This document shows, in pieces, positions 1 through 6,501 of a stretch of 10,076 bases of DNA; positions within the stretch are counted from its first letter, which is position 1; every line of letters starts with the position of its first letter. This stretch comes from Sulfurimonas sp. (lineage in GTDB: Bacteria > Campylobacterota > Campylobacteria > Campylobacterales > Sulfurimonadaceae): the NCBI GenBank assembly GCA_022712775.1, contig JAFLJZ010000288.1, positions 1-10,076 on the forward strand, read 5' to 3'. A model generated the notes under the pieces. It did no database searches. It was given only the letters and a program-made list of their open reading frames with translations, and was not told where the DNA came from. The position numbers were made by a program, and so were the translations under genes.

Positions 1-891
1 AATTTTATCTGCAATTGCTCCACCGATAGGACGAAGAATAGTACCGGCAAAAATACATAAGGCTCCAAAATAACCAGCCATAACCATGATGTTGTCTTCT
101 TTAAACCAAGAAAGACCTAGCTCTGCCATCTCTTGTGGATACGTATCTGTAAGGTAAAGCTTTAAAAATACACCAAAACCAACAAAACCACCAAAACTAA
201 TCGCATAAAAAAGGTTAAACCACCATGTGTCTCTATCTTTAAGTAGTTTCCAATAATCTTTTAACTTTTTAGGATTACTCTTGTATATATTTTTTGGTGC
301 ATCTTTTGCTAGAAGAACATAGGTAATAAAGAGAACTGTAGCCAACCCAGCAGCAACTAAAAATACTGTTTGCCAGCCGAAATGTTGTGCAATTTTTGGA
401 GCGAAGATAAACCCCATAACAACGCCAAAGTTAGCAGCTCCTGCAATACCAAGAACAAGACCTTGAAGTTTTGGTGGATACCATTGCCCTGCTTGAGGTA
501 AGGCAACAGCAAATGAAGCACCAGCAAAACCTAATAATAATCCAATAAAAAGTAGAAAATTATATGTAACAGCGTCACCTAAAAAGTATGTAGCAAGGAG
601 TGCAAGAATTACTATAAACTGTGATGTAAGTGCTGTCTTTTTTGCACCAAATTTGTCAACACCAAATCCAAGAACAATACGAAGAAGTGCACCTGAAAGT
701 ATAGGAAGTGAAAGCATAGTAGCTTTTTGACTTGTAGACATAATGAAACCAGTTAAAGCAAGTGATTCAACTATTTCTGATGAAAGAGGGCCTAATATTG
801 TCCAAATCATAAAGCTCAAATCAAAATATATAAAAGCGGCAAAGAGTGTTGGCGTGTTTCCTTGTCCTTTTAGTTTTGTTAGTATTGACAT
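1..891 (-). CDS. narK: NarK-type nitrate/nitrite MFS transporter, N-terminal 297 residues (3' end beyond window)
   Basis: Inner-membrane major facilitator protein expected to move nitrate and/or nitrite. I translated it from the reverse strand: the ATG is at 891-889 and the frame stays open for 297 codons to the window edge, covering about TM1-TM8 of 12. Family marks are the TM1 segment SFMIW (residues 26-30), an arginine in TM2 (R71, in GALLRIVLGFG) and another in TM8 (R287, in LRPIGG). These match by position the two substrate-binding arginines of E. coli NarK (R89 and R305). The nitrate-signature-like stretches GFAGASF (121-127) and GIAGAANFG (148-156) also fit. The start is supported by AGGA at 901-898, six bases upstream. 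It diverges from the ion-channel gene across a 196-base spacer. In a sulfur-oxidising denitrifier it would feed Nap-type nitrate respiration or assimilation. Direction (uptake, antiport or export) cannot be decided from the sequence, and a related oxalate/formate-type MFS is the less likely alternative. Confidence 0.85.
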   Translation of the reverse strand, partial: MSILTKLKGQGNTPTLFAAFIYFDLSFMIWTILGPLSSEIVESLALTGFIMSTSQKATMLSLPILSGALLRIVLGFGVDKFGAKKTALTSQFIVILALLATYFLGDAVTYNFLLFIGLLLGFAGASFAVALPQAGQWYPPKLQGLVLGIAGAANFGVVMGFIFAPKIAQHFGWQTVFLVAAGLATVLFITYVLLAKDAPKNIYKSNPKKLKDYWKLLKDRDTWWFNLFYAISFGGFVGFGVFLKLYLTDTYPQEMAELGLSWFKEDNIMVMAGYFGALCIFAGTILRPIGGAIADKI

Positions 892-920
892 AAATATTCC
901 TATAGTAGTTTAATTTTGAA

Positions 921-929
921 AGTATAATA
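921..929 (-). promoter_or_regulatory. Putative -10 region for the nitrate transporter
   Basis: Read on the minus strand this is TATTATACT, giving overlapping -10 candidates TATTAT and TATACT. Transcription would begin about 20-25 bases before the ATG, with the AGGA ribosome-binding site inside the leader. No -35 box is visible, as is normal for sigma-70 promoters of Campylobacterota. The assignment rests on motif and distance only; the surrounding DNA is very AT-rich, so chance matches are likely. Confidence 0.35.
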
Positions 930-1036
930 TATATAGCTTGAGATAAACGTGATGTTATGCTTAATCTTTAAACAAATACTCACTACGAAAGAGGGGAATA
1001 TACCCAAGGCAAAAATATATACTGTTTACTTATATT

Positions 1037-1042
1037 TATAAT
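1037..1042 (+). promoter_or_regulatory. Putative -10 box (TATAAT) for the ion channel gene
   Basis: A perfect TATAAT lies 45 bases before the channel ATG in the divergent spacer. A second candidate, TACTAT at 1055-1060, would give a shorter leader. No -35 element is seen. The start codon at 1088 has only a weak ribosome-binding site (AAGG at 1072-1075, 12 bases upstream), so low expression is plausible. Confidence 0.35.
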
Positions 1043-1087
1043 AAAGAGATAAAATACTATTTTTAATCAAAAAGGTAGATAAAAGAA

Positions 1088-1888
1088 ATGGATTTAAAAA
1101 ATTATTTAATACAAATTAGAGAAGCAAGATGGTTTTCTAATCTTACTACAACGATTATAATCATATATTCTTCTGTGCTTGGATTTAAAACATTAGGTGA
1201 TAACAGTAGTGATTTATCAACTTTATTTTATATCTTTGATTATTTAATCACTATATATTTTTTAGTTGAAATTCTTATTAAGATGTTGGCAGAAAAAAGG
1301 TTTTTAGACTTTTTTAAATCAGGATGGAATGTTTTTGACTTTATAATTGTAACCGTAACCTTGATTCCACTTGATGACTCTACAATGGCAGCAGTTGCTA
1401 GGTTACTTAGAATCTTTAGAGTTCTACGACTACTAACAGCAAGGCCAGAACTTAAAAAGATTATGGATATGCTTATTGGGGCTATTCCTTCGATTGTTGA
1501 TATTGTAATTTTGATGTTTATTATTTTTTATATCTACGCAATTCTAGGTAACTTTATGTTTGACGGAGTTGAGAGCGGATTATGGGATGATTTACTTATA
1601 GCAATGCTCACCCTTTTTAGAATTTTAACCTTTGAAGACTGGACAGATGTTATGTACGAGGGGATGGAAGTGTATCCTTGGTCGTGGGCATACTTTGTAA
1701 GTTTTATTATCATAGCTGCATTTGTATTTTATAATCTTTTTGTTGCGGTTATTATTGGAGAAATGGAGAAGATAAACTCTAAAGACATGCAAGATGAGAT
1801 ACACGAAGATAGTAAAAAACTTGACTTACTGCTAGAACAAATGAGTGAATTAAAACAAGAGATACGAGAGTTGAAAAAGGAAAAATAA
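1088..1888 (+). CDS. Single-domain voltage-gated cation channel, NaChBac/NavAb family, with acidic (calcium-type) filter
   Basis: An inner-membrane channel subunit of 266 residues, the usual bacterial Nav length; four copies would form the pore. Segments in order: S1 about 17-35, S2 45-67 (acidic E61), S3 78-95 with the NVFDF motif (D84), S4 103-116 with arginines at every third position (R105, R108, R111, R114), S4-S5 linker 119-130, S5 134-157, pore helix and filter 168-188, S6 200-225 (N216 in FYNLFVAVI). The C-terminus is a neck followed by a coiled coil with regular a/d positions L245, L248, M252, L255, I259, L262, as in bacterial Nav tetramerisation tails. The filter reads TFEDWTD (181-187), where NavAb has TLESWSM, so acidic residues occupy the positions of NavAb E177, S178 and M181. 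From this I infer calcium or mixed cation permeability. The gene stands alone, divergent from narK and convergent with sbtB. Confidence 0.93.
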   Translation: MDLKNYLIQIREARWFSNLTTTIIIIYSSVLGFKTLGDNSSDLSTLFYIFDYLITIYFLVEILIKMLAEKRFLDFFKSGWNVFDFIIVTVTLIPLDDSTMAAVARLLRIFRVLRLLTARPELKKIMDMLIGAIPSIVDIVILMFIIFYIYAILGNFMFDGVESGLWDDLLIAMLTLFRILTFEDWTDVMYEGMEVYPWSWAYFVSFIIIAAFVFYNLFVAVIIGEMEKINSKDMQDEIHEDSKKLDLLLEQMSELKQEIRELKKEK

Positions 1889-1900
1889 AAAGCCAAGAAT

Positions 1901-1923
1901 GAAACTCTCTTTTAAAGAGTTTC
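1901..1923. terminator. Hairpin between convergent channel and sbtB genes, likely bidirectional terminator
   Basis: GAAACTCT (1901-1908) pairs perfectly with AGAGTTTC (1916-1923) around a 7-base loop. The stem lies between the channel stop (1886-1888) and the sbtB stop (1926-1924) and abuts the latter. On the minus strand it is followed by a T-rich run (the complement of 1880-1891); on the plus strand only by a weak TTAT. It therefore looks like a better terminator for sbtAB than for the channel gene. Confidence 0.65.
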
Positions 1924-2220
1924 TTATAGTTCTAATACATTAACCTCAGAAAAATAAATCATCATACTGTAGTTTTTATATCTTTTTGTATCAGATATAT
2001 AGTTAGATATTTTTTGAGCCAGTTTATTATCTAAAATCAGTTCAATTTGTATGTTAGAATCATTCATCCACGTACCACTTTTAATTCCACTGTCGCCTTT
2101 GCCTCTGGCTTCAACAATTGTATACCCATTAACACCCAATTGACCAAGATCTTTTATGATGCTTTTTTCTAAGTTTTGTTCTGTAATTATAGTCATTAAA
2201 ATTTTTGTAACGCTTTGCAT
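1924..2220 (-). CDS. sbtB: SbtB-like PII-family regulator of the bicarbonate transporter
   Basis: A 98-residue ferredoxin-like PII-type protein. The pattern I..ITE..LEK near residues 11-20, GYTIVEARGKGD (32-43) leading into the T-loop, and the closing strand MMIYFSEVNVLEL (86-98) follow cyanobacterial SbtB (..VIVTEK.., GYTV..GGKGS, IIYIC.AEVLYG). The known role of SbtB is to bind adenine nucleotides, including cAMP and AMP, and to control SbtA at the membrane. Compared by eye with Synechocystis SbtB, the T-loop is about four residues shorter, its two arginines are replaced (by serine and lysine), and the C-terminal CGPEGC disulfide extension is absent. The start is well supported by GGAGGA at 2231-2226, which overlaps the end of sbtA; the two genes are 2 bases apart and must be cotranscribed. 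Pairing with sbtA makes the call stronger than the sequence alone would. Confidence 0.85.
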   Translation of the reverse strand: MQSVTKILMTIITEQNLEKSIIKDLGQLGVNGYTIVEARGKGDSGIKSGTWMNDSNIQIELILDNKLAQKISNYISDTKRYKNYSMMIYFSEVNVLEL

Positions 2221-2222
2221 AA

Positions 2223-3161
2223 TTATCCTCCAAGATATGTTTGTGCCATCGCATAGTAAAGTGGTATACCTACAATAACATTAAATGGAAATGTAATTCC
2301 CAAGGATGCTGTAAGTGAAAGTCCAGGGTTAGCTTCAGGTAATGCAATCCTCACAGCGGCGGGAACAGCAATATAAGAAGCACTTGCTGCTAGAATCATG
2401 AGTAGTAATGCTCCACCTAATGAAAGTCCCATGAGTATTGAAAACCCAAGTCCAATACCTGCTGATATTACAGGAAATATAATACCAAATCCTAATAAAA
2501 ATAAGCCATATTTCTTTAACAGGCCTACTTGACCAGCTGCAACAACACCCATTTCAAGTAAGAACAATGCGAGTATACCTTTAAATGGATCAAAGAAGAA
2601 TGGTGCGAGAGATTCTTCCGCTTTTACACCAGCGGCCCATCCTATAAGCAAACCAACAAAGAGTAAGACTATACTTTTTGCTAAAAATGATTCTCGTGCT
2701 ACTTCCTTCCAGTTTGTATCTTTAGTGATACCTTTAGCTAAAACTATACCAACAATGATTGCAGGTATTTCAAGAACTACTAAGTATAGCGGAAGGTAAG
2801 GTTCATAACTGACATTTATATTATCTAAAAAAGCAACACCAACTGCATATGTTCCTACACTTACAGAGCCATAGTGTGCAGCGATAGAAGAAGAATCAAC
2901 TCGACTAAATCTACCTAAAAAATATAATATTGGGTATGCAATAAGAGGAATGAGTATTCCCATTGTAAGAACTAAACCAATATCGCCAATTAAGTCACCA
3001 ACATTTTGCTTGGATAATTCGATACCACCCTTTAAACCAATTGCTAGAAGCAACATGATACTTAAAAATTCATAAATTGCAGAAGGCAATTTAAAGTCTA
3101 CTTTCATTAAAGTTATAGCAAATCCTGCTATAAAAAACATTACTATTGGATCAAGTGTCAT
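2223..3161 (-). CDS. sbtA: SbtA sodium-dependent bicarbonate transporter
   Basis: A 312-residue inner-membrane protein of the SbtA (DUF897) family, which takes up bicarbonate with sodium. About ten hydrophobic helices form two inverted halves. Family motifs visible: AIGLKGGIELS (40-50), HYGSVSVGTYAV (97-108), LLEMGVVAAGQ (201-211), ASASYIAVPAAVRIALP (259-275) and GITFPFNV (288-295). It is shorter than the 374-residue Synechocystis protein, mainly because the central cytoplasmic linker (about 143-160) is short. The start has AGAGGT at 3172-3167, six bases upstream. Its stop lies 2 bases before sbtB. In an autotroph using the reductive TCA cycle, it would supply bicarbonate/CO2 to the carboxylases; a bicarbonate-using biotin carboxylase is encoded about 1.2 kb away. 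Bicarbonate as substrate is inferred from family membership; the assignment to the family is secure. Confidence 0.92.
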   Translation of the reverse strand: MTLDPIVMFFIAGFAITLMKVDFKLPSAIYEFLSIMLLLAIGLKGGIELSKQNVGDLIGDIGLVLTMGILIPLIAYPILYFLGRFSRVDSSSIAAHYGSVSVGTYAVGVAFLDNINVSYEPYLPLYLVVLEIPAIIVGIVLAKGITKDTNWKEVARESFLAKSIVLLFVGLLIGWAAGVKAEESLAPFFFDPFKGILALFLLEMGVVAAGQVGLLKKYGLFLLGFGIIFPVISAGIGLGFSILMGLSLGGALLLMILAASASYIAVPAAVRIALPEANPGLSLTASLGITFPFNVIVGIPLYYAMAQTYLGG

Positions 3162-3190
3162 ATAGTACCTCTTAAATTATTATAATCATA

Positions 3191-3200
3191 TTTATATACA
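3191..3200 (-). promoter_or_regulatory. Putative -10 region for sbtAB
   Basis: On the minus strand this reads TGTATATAAA, an extended -10-like TATAAA about 30 bases before the sbtA ATG, leaving a leader of about 20 bases that includes the AGAGGT ribosome-binding site. A closer TATAAT (3184-3179) would leave too little room for the ribosome-binding site. The 187-base spacer to the araC stop also holds a small inverted repeat (ATGTT-T-AACAT, 3295-3305) that might be an operator or chance. Read-through from araC cannot be excluded because no clear terminator separates them. Confidence 0.3.
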
Positions 3201-3348
3201 AATAGTAACACTTATTTTGTTTTCTAGGCTATTTTATGTTTTATAATTCAATAGCTTCAGTAATTTATTCAAAGAATGTTTCAATTATACACATATGTTT
3301 AACATAAACAAATGATAAATATATGATTTAATAATAATTAAAAGAGAT

Positions 3349-4224
3349 TTAAAACTTTATAGATAAATAAAAACTCAATTCAAAAATATTATCATCACAG
3401 AGATATTTATTTTTTTTGTATATTGCATAGGGTGGTTTAGTGGTGGTTTCATAGTCACTATTTGGCAACCATTCATTATAGAGCCAATGCATAAACTTTA
3501 GTAAATCACCATCTTTTCCTTCTAAATCAAATTTAGCATATACCCCCTCTGAAATATTAAACTTAGGTAATCTTTGATTTGTGGAAATATTTTCATCTTT
3601 TATTTCTATGCAGGCAACATATTGACATGCTTCTAAATGTGTAACAACTGGATTGTCATGAAAGAGTGCTATATGTTTATAATTATTAATATTATTACTA
3701 TATGTCCATGTTTGAATCTTTTGCCATGTTTGTTTAATCTCATCATTGTAGCCATTGTGCCTAATGTAATACGCCTCTATAGCTGGCATTTTTACAATAC
3801 TTGCTTCAAGGTTGGTAAAATCAGCATTTGATTCCTTTGCTTTTATTGATTCTTCTAAAATTGTTCGAGAATATTTTTTATAGCCACCTTTTCTCCATTT
3901 GCTAGGTGTTATTTCAAAGCGTTCTTTAAATACTCTAATAAAAGATGTTTGAGAGCTATATCCACATAAAGAAGCTATTTCAGTTATGCTAGAGTATTTA
4001 TTAGTGAGTAGCAATGAAGAGGCTTTTTGTAATCGAATTGATTTAATACTTTCATAAATATTTCTTCCAAAAATTTCTTTGAAAATTCTATGCATATAAA
4101 ACTTACTAAGATTAAAGCTCTTAGCAAGTTCATCCATATTAATGTCTATTTCGATGTTTTTATATATGTAAAATAATATATCGTTAGATATCTGTGTATT
4201 TTTATTTAGAGTTTCTCTTTTCAT
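3349..4224 (-). CDS. AraC-family transcriptional regulator with C-terminal GyrI-like effector domain
   Basis: A 291-residue cytoplasmic regulator with the Rob-like order: DNA-binding domain first, ligand domain second. The first helix-turn-helix is about residues 29-50 (MDELAKSFNLSKFYMHRIFKE) and the second about 79-102, with the AraC signature IASLCGYSSQTSFIRVFKERF followed by TPSKWRK (106-112). A basic linker leads to a GyrI-like small-molecule-binding domain (138-291) with its usual closing features: EWLPNSDYE (251-259), PPYAIY (264-269) and FELSFYLSI (281-289). The N-terminal helix before M30 fits other family members, so the start at 4224 is preferred although there is no good ribosome-binding site. 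It lies upstream of sbtAB on the same strand and divergent from the biotin carboxylase gene, so either could be its target. The ligand is unknown; amphipathic or aromatic compounds are typical of such domains. Confidence 0.88.
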   Translation of the reverse strand: MKRETLNKNTQISNDILFYIYKNIEIDINMDELAKSFNLSKFYMHRIFKEIFGRNIYESIKSIRLQKASSLLLTNKYSSITEIASLCGYSSQTSFIRVFKERFEITPSKWRKGGYKKYSRTILEESIKAKESNADFTNLEASIVKMPAIEAYYIRHNGYNDEIKQTWQKIQTWTYSNNINNYKHIALFHDNPVVTHLEACQYVACIEIKDENISTNQRLPKFNISEGVYAKFDLEGKDGDLLKFMHWLYNEWLPNSDYETTTKPPYAIYKKNKYLCDDNIFELSFYLSIKF

Positions 4225-4232
4225 ATTCTATA

Positions 4233-4238
4233 ATTATA
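4233..4238 (-). promoter_or_regulatory. Putative -10 box (TATAAT) for the araC-type gene
   Basis: A perfect TATAAT on the minus strand ends nine bases before the araC ATG, with a run of eight T residues upstream (complement of 4243-4250), the usual campylobacterotal promoter look. If used, transcription would start at or within two bases of the start codon, giving a leaderless message. The absence of a Shine-Dalgarno sequence is consistent with this. Confidence 0.4.
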
Positions 4239-4328
4239 TGATAAAAAAAACAATAAGAGACAGTTTTTAGAACAAAAATAGATAACTTTAAGTACACAAT
4301 AAGTGAAGATATTTTTTTTAAAAGAGAA

Positions 4329-4334
4329 TATAAT
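4329..4334 (+). promoter_or_regulatory. Putative -10 box (TATAAT) for the biotin carboxylase gene
   Basis: A perfect TATAAT with a T8 tract at 4312-4319 just upstream, in place of a -35 box. Transcription would begin near 4341, leaving a leader of about 15 bases that contains the strong ribosome-binding site AAGGAG at 4344-4349. This is the clearest promoter in the window. It shares the 131-base divergent spacer with the araC promoter. Confidence 0.6.
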
Positions 4335-4355
4335 TTCACTACTAAGGAGCAAACT

Positions 4356-5807
4356 ATGAAGAAAATATCAAAAGTTTTAATTGCAAATAGAGGTGAAATA
4401 GCCTTAAGAATTATTAGAGCGTGTAAAGAGTTAGAAATAACGAGTGTTGTTGTATTTTCTGAAGTGGATGTTGATGGTGTTTGGGTTAGAAAATCTGATG
4501 AATGCTATCCAATTATGGGAAATCCAGTAGAAGCATATTTAAATTATGAACGCATCATATCTATAGCAAAAAAAGCAGACTGTGATGCTATCCACCCAGG
4601 ATATGGTTTTTTATCTGAAAGTGCAGAGTTCGCACAAGCTTGTGCTGATAATGGGATAATCTTTATTGGACCTAAGCCCGAACATATAGAGCTTTTTGGG
4701 GATAAAATGGCTTCTAAGGTGGCTATGAAGGAGATAGGCGTTCCTGTTTTAGAAGGAACAGACACACCTGTTTTAAATAAAGAAGAAGGCGAAAAAATTG
4801 CCAAAGAGATAGGCTTTCCTGTGATTATAAAAGCTGCCTTTGGTGGTGGTGGTCGTGGTATGCGAATTGTAAAAAAGGGAAAAGATTTTTCAAGCATGTA
4901 TGAATCCGCTACAAATGAGGCTATAAAATACTTTGGTAAAGGTGAGGTTTTTATAGAAAAATATGTTGAAAATCCAAGACATATAGAAGTTCAGATTATT
5001 GCTGACCAATATGGAAATGTTGTACATTTAGGCGAAAGAGATTGTTCTATCCAAAGACGACATCAAAAAGTTATAGAAATATCCCCATCACCAAGATTAA
5101 ATGCTAGCGTAAGAAAAGAGTTATATAGAATTTCAATAAAGGCAATGTTTAAGCTTGGCTATGAAAGTGTTGGAACAGTGGAGTTCCTTATTGATGAAGA
5201 AGATAACATTTACTTCATTGAGATGAATACAAGAGTTCAGGTGGAACATCCTGTAACTGAGGTTATTACAGGGGTGGATATTATTCAAAGAATGATACAA
5301 ATTGCTGAAGGTGATAAGCTTCAATTTGCTCAAGAAGAGATTCAATTTCGCGGGTATGCCATAGAGTTTAGGATTAACTCCGAAGACCCTCAAAATAATT
5401 TCATGCCATCATGTGGAACAATTAAAAACTATTTAACACCAGGTGGTCCAGGTGTTAGAATAGATTCTTCTCTTTATGAGGGATATGAAATACCACCTAA
5501 CTACGATTCTATGATTGGAAAACTAATTATTTCAGCATTAGATTGGGAGGGTGTTGTCAAAAAAGCTAGGAGAGCCTTGGACGAGTATAACATTGAGGGT
5601 CTAAAAACAAATATTTCACTCCATAGAGAGATAGTGCGAGATGAAGACTTTAAAGATGGTAAGTTTAACACAGGTTTTTTAGATAGTAAGATGAATGTGT
5701 TCAATTTATCTGCTGAGTCTTCGTTAGAAGAAGAAAAAAAGAAAATATCTTTTTTATCAAATATGATCCAAAAGATAAAAAAGCATAATCTTGTAACAAG
5801 AAACTGA
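4356..5807 (+). CDS. pycA: Biotin carboxylase subunit, probably pyruvate carboxylase subunit A (alternatively AccC)
   Basis: A cytoplasmic ATP-grasp enzyme of 483 residues that carboxylates biotin on a carrier protein using ATP and bicarbonate. Domains in order: N-terminal domain opening with KVLIANRGEIALRI (6-19), ATP-grasp (about 115-330), C-terminal biotin carboxylase domain (about 335-445), then a lysine-rich tail. Visible catalytic and ATP residues: K117, K159, the glycine-rich loop GGGGRGM (163-169), E201, H209, Q233/H236/K238 in SIQRRHQK, E276, E289, N291, R293, Q295, E297 in MNTRVQVEHP, and R339. No biotinyl or transferase domain is present. The roughly 35-residue tail makes it longer than typical AccC (about 445-450) and similar in size to the separate A subunit of two-subunit pyruvate carboxylases of Campylobacter and relatives, hence the symbol. 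AccC or a 2-oxoglutarate carboxylase subunit remain possible. It is followed after one base by the next gene. Confidence 0.85.
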   Translation: MKKISKVLIANRGEIALRIIRACKELEITSVVVFSEVDVDGVWVRKSDECYPIMGNPVEAYLNYERIISIAKKADCDAIHPGYGFLSESAEFAQACADNGIIFIGPKPEHIELFGDKMASKVAMKEIGVPVLEGTDTPVLNKEEGEKIAKEIGFPVIIKAAFGGGGRGMRIVKKGKDFSSMYESATNEAIKYFGKGEVFIEKYVENPRHIEVQIIADQYGNVVHLGERDCSIQRRHQKVIEISPSPRLNASVRKELYRISIKAMFKLGYESVGTVEFLIDEEDNIYFIEMNTRVQVEHPVTEVITGVDIIQRMIQIAEGDKLQFAQEEIQFRGYAIEFRINSEDPQNNFMPSCGTIKNYLTPGGPGVRIDSSLYEGYEIPPNYDSMIGKLIISALDWEGVVKKARRALDEYNIEGLKTNISLHREIVRDEDFKDGKFNTGFLDSKMNVFNLSAESSLEEEKKKISFLSNMIQKIKKHNLVTRN

Positions 5808-5808
5808 A

Positions 5809-6456
5809 ATGTCTATAGCTTCAAAAAATCACCTTATCAACAATAATTGTACCAATAGAATAAAGCCTACAATGCTTAGAGATGTAAAAACTGAAGCATT
5901 ATTAGTCCTTTCTCGAACGGCTTTAGAAAGATATTTTTTAGAGATAAGTGCAACAAGTGGTGAAGCTACTTTTGAAAAAGACGAAGACGCTATATATGTT
6001 TATGATACTTTAAATACTTTGCTTTTAAAGCTTCAAGAACATGTTGTAAATGTAGACTATCTAATAAAATTAGCTGAACATACAAGTAAATATCCTCAGT
6101 TTCAATCACTAAATAAGTTAGAAGAACCCTTAGTAGAGTACTATAATGTTATGGCACAAAAAGTAAAAAATCATTATGATGGAAAATATGTATACCTACC
6201 CGTTTTTTTAGTTATTTGTGTTCTCTCCGGATGGATAGATGGAGAAGAAAAATCTACACGCTTGTACCCATTTTTAGATGAAGTGGATTTTTTAGAGCTT
6301 ATGGGAAAGTTTGAAAATAAAAGAGAACTATTCTTCCATGGCGATACATGTAAAATTACTGAAATACATGAACTTTCATATGCTATAGTTGAAAAATTAA
6401 AAAAGCATAAATATAAGGTAAATAAAAAAAGAGTATCTAAAAATAGGAAGAAATAA
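5809..6456 (+). CDS. Hypothetical protein, 215 residues, coupled to the biotin carboxylase gene
   Basis: I do not recognise this family. The protein looks mostly helical, with leucine-rich amphipathic stretches (about 22-48, 62-92 and 102-122), one hydrophobic segment YLPVFLVICVLSGWI (129-143) that could be buried or a single membrane pass, and a strongly basic tail (197-215, about half lysine or arginine) that suggests nucleic acid, ribosome or membrane-surface contact. It starts one base after the biotin carboxylase stop codon and has no clear ribosome-binding site, so translation is probably coupled to that of the upstream gene. M22 (codon at 5872) is a possible alternative start but also lacks a ribosome-binding site. 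The position suggests, without proving, a role linked to the carboxylase. Codon use matches its neighbours and the reading frame is open throughout, so it is a real gene. Confidence 0.75.
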   Translation: MSIASKNHLINNNCTNRIKPTMLRDVKTEALLVLSRTALERYFLEISATSGEATFEKDEDAIYVYDTLNTLLLKLQEHVVNVDYLIKLAEHTSKYPQFQSLNKLEEPLVEYYNVMAQKVKNHYDGKYVYLPVFLVICVLSGWIDGEEKSTRLYPFLDEVDFLELMGKFENKRELFFHGDTCKITEIHELSYAIVEKLKKHKYKVNKKRVSKNRKK

Positions 6457-6469
6457 CAAGAAATTATTA

Positions 6470-6475
6470 TATAAT
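6470..6475 (+). promoter_or_regulatory. Putative -10 box (TATAAT) for the Kef-psiE-AI-2E operon
   Basis: TATAAT in the 45-base spacer after the 215-residue gene. Transcription would begin near 6482, just before the AAGGAAAG ribosome-binding site at 6488-6495. No hairpin terminator is visible in the spacer, so transcripts from the upstream carboxylase promoter may also read through. Confidence 0.45.
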
Positions 6476-6501
6476 GAATAAAAAAGTAAGGAAAGTATAT
6501 A

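Noticed and set aside
994..1005. GGG-N6-CCC in the narK/channel spacer as an operator
   Set aside because: The arms are only three bases long and no second copy or known regulator site was recognised, including no clear FNR-type TTGAT-N4-ATCAA.
3295..3305. ATGTT-T-AACAT inverted repeat upstream of sbtA as a regulator-binding site
   Set aside because: It is a five-base-arm repeat in AT-rich DNA without a second copy, and AraC proteins usually bind direct or asymmetric sites; it is mentioned under the promoter but not claimed.
4544..4897. 117-codon minus-strand open frame inside the biotin carboxylase gene
   Set aside because: It lies opposite a gene whose catalytic residues are all intact, its product has no recognisable features, and no ribosome-binding site is apparent; it is a shadow of the real frame.
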